64,000 bases of DNA from Rhodospirillaceae bacterium (GTDB lineage Bacteria > Pseudomonadota > Alphaproteobacteria > DSM-16000 > Inquilinaceae): NCBI GenBank assembly GCA_020638575.1, contig JACKIH010000003.1, positions 973,501-1,037,500 on the forward strand. The letters are read 5' to 3'. Made by a program: the position numbers and the translations under genes. The notes below the pieces were generated by a model. The model saw only the letters and a program-made list of their open reading frames with translations. It had not been told where the DNA came from and did no database searches. Below are positions 44,370-53,709 of this stretch, piece by piece (positions within the stretch are counted from its first letter, which is position 1; every line of letters starts with the position of its first letter).

Positions 44370-46643
44370 ATGGACGGCGGATCCGCCACGGCCAAGGTCT
44401 GCGGTACGAAGCCCGCGGGGCTGGCCGAGGACGACGCCCCTGCCGATGCCCCTGCCATCGATTTCACCAGCCATGTCGGCCACGACCCCGAAGGCCACGC
44501 CACCTTGTCGCTGCTGGTGGAAGGCGCCCATTGCGGCGGCTGCGTAGCCAGGATCGAGCGCGCGCTGGCCGCCCGGCCGGAAGTCACCCACGGCCGCCTG
44601 AACCTCACCACCAAGCGGTTGGCCATCGCCTGGAGCGGGCCGGACGAGGCGGCCGCCCCCATCGTCAAGTCGGTGACCGATCTCGGCTTCGGCGTGGTGC
44701 CCTACGACCCCACCCAGATGGACGACAGCGAGCAGCGCGACCAGCGCCGCTTGCTGCGCTGCACCGCGGTCGCCGGCTTTGCCGCGGCCAACGTCATGCT
44801 GCTGTCGGTGTCGGTGTGGGCCGGTGCCGCCCAGGGCATGGAGGAGGGCACGCGCGCCTTCTTCCATTGGCTATCGGCCCTGATCGTGCTGCCGGCGGTG
44901 GCCTATGCCGGCCGGCCCTTCTTCGCCTCGGCCCTCGCGGCCCTGAAGGCCGGCCACACCAACATGGACGTGCCCATCAGCTTGGCGGTGCTGCTGGCGT
45001 CCGGCATGAGCCTGGCGGAGACCATGCGCGGGGCGGAGCACGTCTATTTCGATTCCGCCATCACGCTCTTGTTCTTCCTGTTGATCGGCCGCTTCCTCGA
45101 CCGGCGGGCGCGCGGCCGGGCGCGGTCTGCCGCCCACCGGCTGCTGGCGCTGGCGGCCCGCGCCATCACCGTGGTGGGGGAGGACGGCCGCCAGACCGTG
45201 CTGCCACCCGGCAAGGTGCGCCAGGGCATGACCGTGCTGGTGGCTGCCGGCGAGCGGGTGGCGGTGGACGGCGTGGTCACCGCCGGGCGCTCGGACCTCG
45301 ACACCAGCCTGATCACCGGCGAAATGGTGCCGGCCGCCGTCGGCCCCGGCGAACGCATCTTCGCCGGCATGCTGAACCAGACCGCTCCGCTGACGGTCAC
45401 CGTCTCCGCCATCGGCGACGACACGTTGCTGGGCGAGATCGTGCGGCTGATGGAGGCGGCCGAGCAGCGCAAGGCGCGCTATGTGGCGATCGCCGACCGC
45501 ATCTCGCGCCTTTACGCGCCCGCCGTGCACGCGCTGGCTGCCGCCGCCTTCCTCGGCTGGATGCTGCTGGGCGGGATCGCCTGGCAGCCGGCATTGCTGA
45601 TCGCCGTCAGCGTGCTCATCGTCACCTGCCCGTGCGCCCTGGGGCTGGCGGTGCCGGCGGTGCAGGTGATCGCGTCGGGCCGGCTGATGCGCGGCGGCAC
45701 CCTGCTGAAGACCGGCACGGCCTTGGAGCGGTTCGCCCAGGTGGACACGGTGGTGTTCGACAAGACGGGCACGCTGACGGTGGGCCGGCCGAGCCTCGAT
45801 CCCGCTTCCGCCGGCTCGCCGGAGGTCCAGGCGCTCGCGGTGTCGCTGGCCGCGGCCAGCCGCCATCCCCTCTCCCGTGCCCTGGTGCGCGCTTTGGGGC
45901 CGGGCCGGGCGGCCGATGGCGTGCGCGAGGTGGCGGGCTTCGGCCTGGCGCTGGAGACGCCAGACGGCGAGGTGCGCCTCGGCCGGCGGGACTGGTGCAG
46001 CACCACCGGCAGCGGCACAGGCGACGGCGACGACGCCACCGGGCCGGAGCTTTGGCTCGCCCGACCGGGTGCTGCCCCCCACTGTTTCCGGTTCGAAGAT
46101 GCGCTGAGGGCCGACGCCGCCGACGTGGTGGCCAAGCTGCAGGCGCGCGGCCTCGGGGTGGAGATCCTGTCGGGCGACCGGCCAGCCGCCGTCGCCGCGG
46201 TGGCGGCCGCCGTGGGCATCGACCGCTGGACCGCCGCCACCACGCCGGCCGACAAGGTGGCCCGGCTGGAAACGCTGGCCGCCGAAGGCCGCCGCGTGCT
46301 CATGGTGGGCGATGGCCTCAACGACGTCCCGGCCCTGGCCGCCGCCTACGTTTCTCTGTCGCCGTCGTCGGCCATCGATATCAGCCAGACGGCCGCCGAT
46401 GCGGTGTTCCAGGGCCGCCTGCTGGCGCCGGTTGTCGAGGTGCTGACGGTGGCGCGGCGCGCCGGATCGCTGGTCACCCAGAATTTCGCGCTCGCCTTCT
46501 GCTACAATCTGATCGCGGTGCCGATCGCCATGGCCGGCTGGGTGACGCCGCTGGTGGCGGCGGTGTGCATGTCGTCCTCCTCGCTGGTGGTGGTGGGCAA
46601 CGCGTTGCGGCTGGCCGGCCGCCGCACGGCCGCATCGCGCTGA
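44370..46643 (+). CDS. ccoI: Copper-translocating P-type ATPase CcoI (FixI)
   Basis: CcoI provides copper for the cbb3 CuB site. In order: an N-terminal metal-binding HMA domain (GAHCGGCVARIE, about 51-62), eight membrane helices, the TGE motif (LITGEMVP), the ion-path motif CPCALGLAVP, the phosphorylation site DKTGTLTVG and the hinge MVGDGLNDVPAL. Length 757 is slightly long; the first 30 residues are polar and variable. Central in ccoGHIS. Confidence 0.96.
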   Translation: MDGGSATAKVCGTKPAGLAEDDAPADAPAIDFTSHVGHDPEGHATLSLLVEGAHCGGCVARIERALAARPEVTHGRLNLTTKRLAIAWSGPDEAAAPIVKSVTDLGFGVVPYDPTQMDDSEQRDQRRLLRCTAVAGFAAANVMLLSVSVWAGAAQGMEEGTRAFFHWLSALIVLPAVAYAGRPFFASALAALKAGHTNMDVPISLAVLLASGMSLAETMRGAEHVYFDSAITLLFFLLIGRFLDRRARGRARSAAHRLLALAARAITVVGEDGRQTVLPPGKVRQGMTVLVAAGERVAVDGVVTAGRSDLDTSLITGEMVPAAVGPGERIFAGMLNQTAPLTVTVSAIGDDTLLGEIVRLMEAAEQRKARYVAIADRISRLYAPAVHALAAAAFLGWMLLGGIAWQPALLIAVSVLIVTCPCALGLAVPAVQVIASGRLMRGGTLLKTGTALERFAQVDTVVFDKTGTLTVGRPSLDPASAGSPEVQALAVSLAAASRHPLSRALVRALGPGRAADGVREVAGFGLALETPDGEVRLGRRDWCSTTGSGTGDGDDATGPELWLARPGAAPHCFRFEDALRADAADVVAKLQARGLGVEILSGDRPAAVAAVAAAVGIDRWTAATTPADKVARLETLAAEGRRVLMVGDGLNDVPALAAAYVSLSPSSAIDISQTAADAVFQGRLLAPVVEVLTVARRAGSLVTQNFALAFCYNLIAVPIAMAGWVTPLVAAVCMSSSSLVVVGNALRLAGRRTAASR

Positions 46644-46652
46644 CCCCCCGCC

Positions 46653-46835
46653 ATGGGCATTCTGATCTACCTGATCCCCATCGCCTTGGCCCTCGGTCTG
46701 CTGGGCCTGGCGGTGTTCCTGTGGGCGCTGAAATCCGGCCAATTCGACGACCTGGACGGGGCGGCCCACCGCATCCTGTTCGACGATGACGACGAGGTGC
46801 CGCCGGGCGAGCCCCACACCGATCCCGGCCGATAG
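46653..46835 (+). CDS. ccoS: cbb3-type oxidase assembly protein CcoS
   Basis: A 60-residue single-helix protein with the CcoS pattern: MGILIYLIPIALALGLLGLAVFLWALKSGQFDDLDG...RILFDDD. It is required for insertion of heme/copper into CcoN. It begins 9 bp after ccoI and closes the operon. Confidence 0.95.
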   Translation: MGILIYLIPIALALGLLGLAVFLWALKSGQFDDLDGAAHRILFDDDDEVPPGEPHTDPGR

Positions 46836-46882
46836 GGCCTCTTCGGTTCAAGCGGCGCCGGCCCGCCCGGTCCTCCCAGGTC

Positions 46883-48040
46883 CTATCCCCGCCGCAGCGC
46901 TTCCGACAGCCTTGCCCGCACCACGCGCAGCTTGCGGATGCGCCGGGCAAGATCGCCGCTGCGCAGCCGCGCCAGCCGGCCCTTTGCCGCCAGACGGTCG
47001 CGCTGGTCCTTCAGCCGGCAGAGCACGGTTTCCACGGTGGTGAGGCGCTTGGCAACCGGATCCCAGTACACCGGGTAGCGGATCAGGGCGCCCGCCACCA
47101 AGGCCTCCAGCGACAGCGCCCGGTCGCGCCGCGGGATCACCAGCCGGTCGTGGGTCAGGCCCCAGCCGGCATAGAACGGCCGCCCGTGCACCTCCACCCG
47201 CTTGCCCCGCAGCAGCGCTTCGAAGCCGGCCTGCGAGGTCATGGTGACGACGGTGTCGCTGGCATCGATGCAGCTTGCGATGGCGGCGGCGTACTCGACC
47301 CGGTCGGCCAGGCCGTCGCCGCCGAGCAGCCCCTTGCGGTTGCCCGCCTCCACCTCGGGGTGGGGCTTGTAGATCAGCATGGCATCGGGATGGTCGCGCC
47401 GGGCCGCTTCCAGCAGGGCGTGGTTGCTGGCCACGTCTGCGCAGCCATGGAGGATGGACGCGTCGTCTTCCACCTGGCCCACCACCAGCACCACCTCGCG
47501 CCCGCCGGACGGCCAGTCGCTGTGGCCGGGCCGCGACAGGTTGTACTTGGTGAGGCCACCGTCGACGATCATGCCGCGCACCGCCGCCGCCCGCGCCAGC
47601 TCCGCCCCGGTGAACTCCGCGGTGTTGAGGATGTGCTCCAGGTCGCTGGACTGGCGGGCATCGAAATAGAGACCGCTTGCATCGAAGATCAACGACAGCG
47701 GCGGGATGTAGTCCGAACCCAGGCCGACGGAGCGGTAGAACCCGTCTTCGATGCGCAGCAGGCGGCAGCCGCGGTCGGCGGCCAAGGTCTGCAGCTCCGC
47801 CGGCACCTCGCAGCCCCACCAGATCAGGGCATCGGCCGGACCGGGTGCCAGGGCGGCGGCCGCAGGCACGTCCTCGGCGAGTCGCACGGCCTGCCACGGT
47901 GCCAGGAAGCGCCGCAGGTTGAAGGCCCGCCAGTAGGGAAAGCCGACGCAGATCGCCCGCTCGCCGCCGAATCGGGCGACGACGTCCCGGAAGATCGCGT
48001 CGTGGTCCACCACTGCGGCGGGGGAATCTGGGCTGGTCAT
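46883..48040 (-). CDS. KpsC-like capsular polysaccharide glycosyltransferase, single domain
   Basis: The 385-residue product carries motifs of KpsC-type beta-Kdo transferases: LRIEDGFYRSVGLGSDYIPPLSLIFDASGLYFD, VVLVVGQVEDDASI and IYKPHPEVEAGNRKG. KpsC builds the Kdo linker of group 2 capsules and normally has two glycosyltransferase halves (about 670 residues); here only one is present. There is no signal peptide. It stands alone between ccoS (convergent, 47 bp) and the glycine riboswitch region. A lipid-linked Kdo or related sugar transferase is the family-based guess. Confidence 0.75.
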   Translation of the reverse strand: MTSPDSPAAVVDHDAIFRDVVARFGGERAICVGFPYWRAFNLRRFLAPWQAVRLAEDVPAAAALAPGPADALIWWGCEVPAELQTLAADRGCRLLRIEDGFYRSVGLGSDYIPPLSLIFDASGLYFDARQSSDLEHILNTAEFTGAELARAAAVRGMIVDGGLTKYNLSRPGHSDWPSGGREVVLVVGQVEDDASILHGCADVASNHALLEAARRDHPDAMLIYKPHPEVEAGNRKGLLGGDGLADRVEYAAAIASCIDASDTVVTMTSQAGFEALLRGKRVEVHGRPFYAGWGLTHDRLVIPRRDRALSLEALVAGALIRYPVYWDPVAKRLTTVETVLCRLKDQRDRLAAKGRLARLRSGDLARRIRKLRVVRARLSEALRRG

Positions 48041-48217
48041 CGGGTCTCCCACGGGGGCGTGCGCAGCGACCCGCAAATGGGCCGGAACGCGCCGTTATCG
48101 ACGATGCCCGGCGTCGGCGCCAAGGGTGGTCTTCGCCGGCCGCCGCCCTCCCCGCCCATGTTGCGGTTGGCAAGGCGGGCGCATGGGCTTACCGTTTGCC
48201 TTGTAAGCGTTGGTCGT

Positions 48218-48450
48218 TTGGGAGAGATCGGCCGCGGCATGTTGTGTTGCCGCAAGGCCGGCGCCGAAGGAGCAAGAGGCCCCCTCAATCTCTCAGGCAG
48301 ACGGACCGGGCGACCGCTGCCCCAGTGCGGGGTGGCCGCTTGCTTCTGGAGAGAAGGCGCCGTTCGGACGGGCGCCTCACCGAAGGGGTGCGGGATCACG
48401 GCCAGGTTCGGCCGCCCGCAAAACTCTCAGGTCTCGGGACAGAAAGGGGG
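48218..48450 (+). promoter_or_regulatory. Tandem glycine riboswitch upstream of gcvT
   Basis: Two glycine aptamers occur in series. Aptamer 1 has CGCCGAAGG at 48262-48270 and CTCTCAGGCAGACGG at 48290-48304, closed by GGGAGAG near 48220. Aptamer 2 begins CTGGAGAG near 48347, contains CACCGAAGGGGTGC and ends AACTCTCAGG then GGACAGA near 48423-48444. It lies 57 bp before the gcvT GTG. Tandem glycine riboswitches switch on glycine cleavage genes when glycine is high; the placement is exactly as expected. Confidence 0.95.
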
Positions 48451-48506
48451 CGGTGCGGGCGTTCGGCCCGGCGCCGTCCTGTTCCCTGTCCCCATGGGGG
48501 CCGACC

Positions 48507-49682
48507 GTGGCCGAGACCGAGAGCGACCTGAAAGACACCGTATTGGCCGACCGGCACGCCACCGCCGGGGCACGCTTCGTGCCCTTCGCCGGCTATCGTA
48601 TGCCCATCCAGTACGACCCCAAGCGCGGCGGCGGCATCGTTGAGGAGCATCGCTGGACGCGCACCCACGCCAGCTTGTTCGACGTCTCCCATATGGGGAT
48701 CGTGGATATTCTCGGTGCGGACGCTGGCGAGGCCCTGGAACGCTTGCTGCCGGCTGCCCTCACCGACCAGCCCGTGGGCACCCAGCGCTACAGCTTCCTG
48801 CTCAACGAAAGCGGCGGCATCATCGACGACCTGATGGTGACGCGCCTGGAGGACTGCTGGCGCCTCGTCATCAACGCCGCCAACCGGGCCACCGACATCG
48901 CCTGGCTGGCGGAGAACCTGGGCGCCGAGGTCGCCGTGCAGCCGCGCGACGACCTTAGCCTGGTTGCCCTGCAAGGCCCGGACGCCGGTGCCGTGCTGGC
49001 GGCGATCGATCCCGCGGTGGATGCGCTCTATTTCATGGAGGCCGGTACCGCCAACGTGGGCGGCGTGACGTGCGCCCTCACCCGCTCCGGCTACACCGGC
49101 GAGGATGGCTTCGAACTGGCCCTGCCCAGCGACATGGCGGGCGACATCGCCGACCTGCTGACCGCCGACGCGCGGGTGCGCTGGGCCGGCCTGGGTGCCC
49201 GCGACACGCTGCGCCTGGAAGCCGGGCTGTGCCTGCACGGCCACGATATCGGCCCGGAGGTTACGCCGATCGAAGCCGGGCTTACCTGGGCGATCCCCAA
49301 GCGGCGCCGCGCCGGCGGGGAATTCATCGGCGCCAAGCCGGTGTGCCGCCAGATCCAGGACGGCCCGTCCGTCAAGCTGGTGGGCCTGCGGCCAGACGGG
49401 CGGGCGCCGGTGCGTGCGGAAACCGGGTTGGTGGCCGCCGCTGGCACCCCCGCCGGCACCCCCGCCGGTACCCCCGCTGGCACCCCCGCCGGCACCCCCG
49501 TGGGCACAGTGACGAGCGGCAGCTATTCCCCGATGCTGGAGGCACCCATCGCGTTGGCGCTCGTCAACGCCGACCTGGCTTCGCCGGGCACGGAACTGAT
49601 CGCCCAGGCGCGCGGCCGCACCACGCCCTGCCGCGTGACAGCCCTGCCCTTCGTGCCGCACCGCTACCGCCGCCGCCGTTGA
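48507..49682 (+). CDS. gcvT: Glycine cleavage system T protein (aminomethyltransferase)
   Basis: GcvT transfers the aminomethyl carbon from GcvH to tetrahydrofolate. Family motifs include GARFVPFAGYRMPIQYD, FDVSHMGIVDI, RSGYTGEDGFELALP and GARDTLRLEAGLCLHGHDI. The GTG at 48507 gives 391 residues. Residues 313-332 are a perfect (GTPA)-type repeat inserted just before the conserved GTVTSGSYSPML motif, absent from ordinary GcvT. First gene after the riboswitch. Confidence 0.95.
   Translation: MAETESDLKDTVLADRHATAGARFVPFAGYRMPIQYDPKRGGGIVEEHRWTRTHASLFDVSHMGIVDILGADAGEALERLLPAALTDQPVGTQRYSFLLNESGGIIDDLMVTRLEDCWRLVINAANRATDIAWLAENLGAEVAVQPRDDLSLVALQGPDAGAVLAAIDPAVDALYFMEAGTANVGGVTCALTRSGYTGEDGFELALPSDMAGDIADLLTADARVRWAGLGARDTLRLEAGLCLHGHDIGPEVTPIEAGLTWAIPKRRRAGGEFIGAKPVCRQIQDGPSVKLVGLRPDGRAPVRAETGLVAAAGTPAGTPAGTPAGTPAGTPVGTVTSGSYSPMLEAPIALALVNADLASPGTELIAQARGRTTPCRVTALPFVPHRYRRRR
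49443..49502 (+). repeat. Five-unit 12-bp tandem repeat inside gcvT
   Basis: GGCACCCCCGCC-type units at 49443, 49455, 49467, 49479 and 49491, differing at only two or three positions. In frame they encode GTPA four times and GTPV once (residues 313-332). Confidence 0.92.
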
Positions 49683-49740
49683 CCGGCGGCGCCCCGAATC
49701 CGCGTTCAACTCCCCCGCATTCGAGCACCGGAGCCCCGCC

Positions 49741-50121
49741 ATGACCGCACTGCGCTTCACCGAGGACCACGAATGGATTTCCGTCGATGGCACCAGCGCC
49801 ACCGTCGGCATCACCGACTATGCCCAGGACAAGCTGGGCGACATCGTCTTCGTCGAACTGCCCGAGGTGGGCCGCGTGGTGGAAAAAGGCGAAGCGGTGT
49901 GCGTGGTGGAGAGCGTGAAGGCGGCATCGGACGTCTACGCCGTCGCCTCCGGCACGGTGACGGAGGTCAACACCGCGCTGGAAGGCGAGCCCGCCCTCGT
50001 CAACAACGCGGCGGAGACGGACGGCTGGTTCTACAAGATGGAGCTGTCCAATCCCGAGGAGGTCGCCGCGCTGATGGATGAGGCCGCCTATCAGGCCCTC
50101 GTCGACGGGGCGGAAGCATGA
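49741..50121 (+). CDS. gcvH: Glycine cleavage system H protein
   Basis: GcvH is the lipoyl carrier of the complex. The lipoylation motif is in VCVVESVKAASDVYAVASG; its Lys is at about residue 60. The N-terminus ALRFTEDHEWISVDG and the C-terminal NPEEVAALMDEAAY are typical. Length 126. It begins 59 bp after gcvT and overlaps gcvP by 4 bp (ATGA). Confidence 0.97.
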   Translation: MTALRFTEDHEWISVDGTSATVGITDYAQDKLGDIVFVELPEVGRVVEKGEAVCVVESVKAASDVYAVASGTVTEVNTALEGEPALVNNAAETDGWFYKMELSNPEEVAALMDEAAYQALVDGAEA

Positions 50122-52994
50122 GCACCGCTTCGTTGACGACGGATCCGGTGCTCGACCGCTCGGACGAATTCCGCCGCCGCCATATCGGCCCCAGTGCCGA
50201 TCAGCAGCAGGCCATGCTGGCGGAGCTGGGCTTTGCCGACATGGAGGCATTCATGGCGGCCGTGGTGCCGCCCACCATTCGCGACAGCGATCCGCTGGGC
50301 ATCGGCCCCGGCCTGCCGGAGGACGTGGCGCAGGCCGAGTTGCGCGCCCATGCCGCCGCCAACCAGGTGGTGAAGTCATTCATCGGGCTGGGCTACCACG
50401 GCACCGTGACGCCGCCGGCGATCCGCCGCAACGTGCTGGAAAACCCCGGCTGGTACACCGCCTACACGCCCTACCAGCCGGAAATCAGCCAGGGCCGGCT
50501 GGAGCTGCTGCTGGCCTTCCAGACCATGGTGGCGGAGATCACCGGGATGGACGTGGCCAACGCCTCGCTGCTCGACGAAGCGACGGCGGTGGCCGAAGCC
50601 ATGGCGCTCGCCCACCGGGTGGACAGGACGAAGCGCAGCCGCGTGCTGATCGACCGCGACGCCCTGCCCCAGACCCTCGCCGTGGCGCGCACCCGGGCGG
50701 CGCCGCTGGAGCTGGCGGTGGAGGAGGTCGATCCCGGCGATCCCGCGGCCCCGCTGGCGGGCGCTCTCGCCCTGGTGGTGCAGTATCCCGGCGCGTCGGG
50801 CGAGGTTCCCGACCTCCCCGCCATCGCCGCCCGCTGCCGCGCGGCCGGCGTGCTGCTGGTGGTGGCCGCCGACCTGCTGGCCTGCCAGGTCCTCGCCCCG
50901 CCCGGCGCGCTCGGGGCCGACATCGTGGTGGGCAGCGCCCAGCGCTTCGGCGTGCCGCTCGGCTTCGGCGGCCCGCACGCGGCCTTCATGGCGGTGCGCA
51001 GTGCCTATCAGCGCCAGTTGCCCGGTCGTCTCGTCGGCGTGTCGGTGGACGGTGCCGGCCGACCGGCCCTGCGCCTCGCCTTGCAGACGCGCGAACAGCA
51101 CATCCGCCGGGAAAAGGCGACCAGCAACGTGTGCACCGCCCAGGTGCTGCTGGCGGTGATGGCGGCCCTCTACGCCATGTATCACGGGCCGGACGGGCTG
51201 GTGCGCATCGCCGCCCGTGTCCACCACCTCACCGGCCGGCTGGCCGCCGGGCTTGCCGCATCGGGGATCGGCCGCACCAACCGGCACTTCTTCGATACCC
51301 TTACCGTCGCCGTGCCCGGGCGGGCCGCCGGTGTCGTCGCTGGCGCCCTGGGGCGCGGCTACAACCTGCGCCTCGTCGATGCCGACCATGTGGGCGTGGC
51401 GCTGGACGAAACCGCAACGCAAGCCGATGCGGCGGCGGTGGCGGCGAGCTTCGGTGCGGCGCTGGCCGAGGCCGCCGAACCCGGCCTGCCGGACGCGCTG
51501 CGGCGGGAGGGCCCCGCCCTTACCAACCCGGCCTTTCGCCGGATCCATTGCGAAACCGACCTGATGCGCACCCTGCGCAGGCTGGCGGACAAGGATGTGG
51601 CGCTCGACCGCGCGATGATCCCGCTCGGCTCCTGCACCATGAAGCTCAATGCGGCAGCGGAAATGGAGCCGGTGACCTGGCCGGAGTTCGCATCCATCCA
51701 CCCCTTCGCCCCGGCCGACCAGACCCGCGGCTACCGGGCGATGATCGCGGAACTTGAGGACTGGCTGGCGCGCATCACCGGCTACGACGCCGTGAGCATG
51801 CAGCCCAATGCCGGCTCCCAGGGCGAATACGCCGGCCTGCTGACCATCCGCGCCTACCACGCCGGCCGCGGCGAAGCACACCGCGACATCTGCCTGATCC
51901 CTTCGTCGGCCCACGGCACCAATCCGGCCTCTGCCACCATGGCGGGGCTGCAGGTGGTGGTGGTGGGCTGCGACGAGCACGGCAATGTCGACATCGCCGA
52001 CCTGGAAGCGAAAGCCGCGGCGGCGGGCGACCGCCTGGCTGCGGCCATGGTGACCTACCCGTCCACCCACGGCGTGTTCGAGGCGGCGATCCGGCGCATC
52101 TGCGGCATCGTCCATGCCTATGGCGGCCAGGTGTACCTCGACGGCGCCAACCTGAACGCCCTGGTGGGCCATGCGCGGCCCGGCAAGTTCGGGGCCGATG
52201 TCTCCCACCTCAACCTGCACAAGACCTTCTGCATCCCCCATGGCGGCGGTGGGCCGGGCATGGGGCCGATCGGGGTGAAGGCGCACCTGGCGCCCTACCT
52301 GCCCCGCCACCCGGTGGTGGAGGACCAGGGTCCGCCCGGCGGTTTCGGCACAGTGTCGGCGGCTCCGTGGGGATCGGCCGGCATCCTGCCCATCTCGTGG
52401 GCCTATATCCGCATGATGGGCGACGAGGGGTTGCGGGCGGCCACCTCCGCCGCCGTGCTGGCGGCCAACTACATCGCCCACCGCCTGGCCCCCTACTACC
52501 CCATCCTCTACACCGCGGAGAACGGGCTGGTGGCCCACGAGTGCATCGTCGACCTGCGCGGCCTCAAACAGGCGTCGGGCGTCACGGTGGACGACGTGGC
52601 CAAACGGCTGATCGACTACGGCTTCCACGCCCCCACCATGTCGTGGCCGGTGGCCGGCACCTTGATGGTGGAACCGACGGAAAGCGAGCCGCTGGCCGAG
52701 CTGGACCGCTTCTGTGCCGCCATGATCGCCATCCGCGGCGAAATCGCGGAAATCGCCGAGGGTCGGGTTGAGGTGGAGCAGAGTGCACTGCGCCTGGCGC
52801 CGCACACCGCGGCCGATCTGGCCGCCCACGACTGGGACCGGCCCTACAGCCGTGCCGACGCGGTGTTCCCCGCCGGCGTCGATCCCGCAGCCAAGTACTG
52901 GCCGCCGGTGGGCCGCATCGACCAGGCCTATGGCGACCGCCACCTGGTGTGCAGTTGCCCTTCGCCCGACGCCTATGCGGAGGCGGCGGAATAG
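50118..52994 (+). CDS. gcvP: Glycine dehydrogenase (decarboxylating) P protein, full-length
   Basis: The P protein uses pyridoxal phosphate to decarboxylate glycine and load GcvH. The 958-residue, single-chain form is present rather than split gcvPA/gcvPB. Motifs: RRHIGPSADQQQAML, TPYQPEISQGRLE, the PLP-lysine region SHLNLHKTFCIPHGGGGPGMGPIGV and MVEPTESEPLAELDRF. It completes a riboswitch-controlled gcvTHP operon. Confidence 0.97.
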   Translation: MSTASLTTDPVLDRSDEFRRRHIGPSADQQQAMLAELGFADMEAFMAAVVPPTIRDSDPLGIGPGLPEDVAQAELRAHAAANQVVKSFIGLGYHGTVTPPAIRRNVLENPGWYTAYTPYQPEISQGRLELLLAFQTMVAEITGMDVANASLLDEATAVAEAMALAHRVDRTKRSRVLIDRDALPQTLAVARTRAAPLELAVEEVDPGDPAAPLAGALALVVQYPGASGEVPDLPAIAARCRAAGVLLVVAADLLACQVLAPPGALGADIVVGSAQRFGVPLGFGGPHAAFMAVRSAYQRQLPGRLVGVSVDGAGRPALRLALQTREQHIRREKATSNVCTAQVLLAVMAALYAMYHGPDGLVRIAARVHHLTGRLAAGLAASGIGRTNRHFFDTLTVAVPGRAAGVVAGALGRGYNLRLVDADHVGVALDETATQADAAAVAASFGAALAEAAEPGLPDALRREGPALTNPAFRRIHCETDLMRTLRRLADKDVALDRAMIPLGSCTMKLNAAAEMEPVTWPEFASIHPFAPADQTRGYRAMIAELEDWLARITGYDAVSMQPNAGSQGEYAGLLTIRAYHAGRGEAHRDICLIPSSAHGTNPASATMAGLQVVVVGCDEHGNVDIADLEAKAAAAGDRLAAAMVTYPSTHGVFEAAIRRICGIVHAYGGQVYLDGANLNALVGHARPGKFGADVSHLNLHKTFCIPHGGGGPGMGPIGVKAHLAPYLPRHPVVEDQGPPGGFGTVSAAPWGSAGILPISWAYIRMMGDEGLRAATSAAVLAANYIAHRLAPYYPILYTAENGLVAHECIVDLRGLKQASGVTVDDVAKRLIDYGFHAPTMSWPVAGTLMVEPTESEPLAELDRFCAAMIAIRGEIAEIAEGRVEVEQSALRLAPHTAADLAAHDWDRPYSRADAVFPAGVDPAAKYWPPVGRIDQAYGDRHLVCSCPSPDAYAEAAE

Positions 52995-53045
52995 GCCGGG
53001 CGCACACCGGACCGATGCACCGGAACGTCAGGCACGCGCAATGGC

Positions 53046-53065
53046 GCCGTCCCCGAAGGGACGGC
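53046..53065. terminator. Hairpin after gcvP
   Basis: An 8-bp GC stem with a CGAA tetraloop (GCCGTCCC, CGAA, GGGACGGC) 52 bp after the gcvP stop. No U-run follows, so it is only a probable transcript-end structure. The remainder of the 241-bp gap to 53235 shows no gene. Confidence 0.4.
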
Positions 53066-53235
53066 TCCACGCGCGGAGTCGTCTGCGCTCCTGGCCCATG
53101 GCGGCGCCATGCCGCGAGGACCGCAAAGCGGTGGTCCGGGGGTGGGTGAACCCTGCCGTTGCCGGCTGACCTAGGGATCGGAGTAAGCGTGCCTGCGGCT
53201 GCCTTGAGCTGCGGGTCGGCTCACCCACCCGCCGC

Positions 53236-53709
53236 TTAGTGCGTGGTCACGCCGTTCGGCGGACCGGTCATGTCGGCAGGTGCGATGCCACAGCCGGCGG
53301 GGCCGTTCATGTCGGCAGGTGCGATGCCGCAACCGGCGGCGGACGCCTTGGAAAGCTCCACGCCGAAGTGCTGGCGGTACAGGTCCCGCGTCAGCTCCCA
53401 CGATTCCGGGAGCATCTGTTCGGCCCACCATTCGGTGGTGTGCTGGGGGACGGAGCCGAAGAGCTTCAGGCAATCCTGCTCGAAACGGCCGTTTTCCAGG
53501 TGGATATGCAGGGCTTCATCTGCCGCCTTCGGCGGGACGAGCATCAAAGTGGGATACAAAGCGTGGAGGGCGAGGAGTTGCTGGTACTGGATGACGGAAA
53601 ATTCGGCATCCAAGCGGCTGAAGCCCTTGGCGCACAGCGCCGAGGACACATCGCTCAGATCGATCTGCGTGGTGGCGGCCAAAGCCTCCTTCGGGTTGAC
53701 GTAGGACAT
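53236..53709 (-). CDS. GRDP-like domain small protein with duplicated Cys-Gly motif
   Basis: Residues 30-118 match the bacterial glycine-rich-domain-protein-like fold: FSRLDAEFSVIQYQQLLALHALYPT, LMLVPPKAADEALHIHLENGRFEQDCLKLFG, then QHTTEW and LTRDLYRQHFG. The family DxxWHxH site reads DEALHIH, so Trp is replaced while both His remain. The C-terminus is a 13-residue direct repeat, AGCGIAPADMNGP (125-137) and AGCGIAPADMTGP (138-150). There is no signal peptide. Its start lies inside the 3' end of the PAS-LuxR regulator gene (55-bp overlap). Function unknown; a modified-peptide precursor is one possibility. Confidence 0.7.
   Translation of the reverse strand: MSYVNPKEALAATTQIDLSDVSSALCAKGFSRLDAEFSVIQYQQLLALHALYPTLMLVPPKAADEALHIHLENGRFEQDCLKLFGSVPQHTTEWWAEQMLPESWELTRDLYRQHFGVELSKASAAGCGIAPADMNGPAGCGIAPADMTGPPNGVTTH
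53260..53337 (-). repeat. 39-bp direct repeat (two units) in the GRDP-like gene
   Basis: Two 39-bp units, in frame, encode the Cys-containing 13-residue repeat. They differ by a few substitutions, one of which changes Asn to Thr. Confidence 0.88.
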
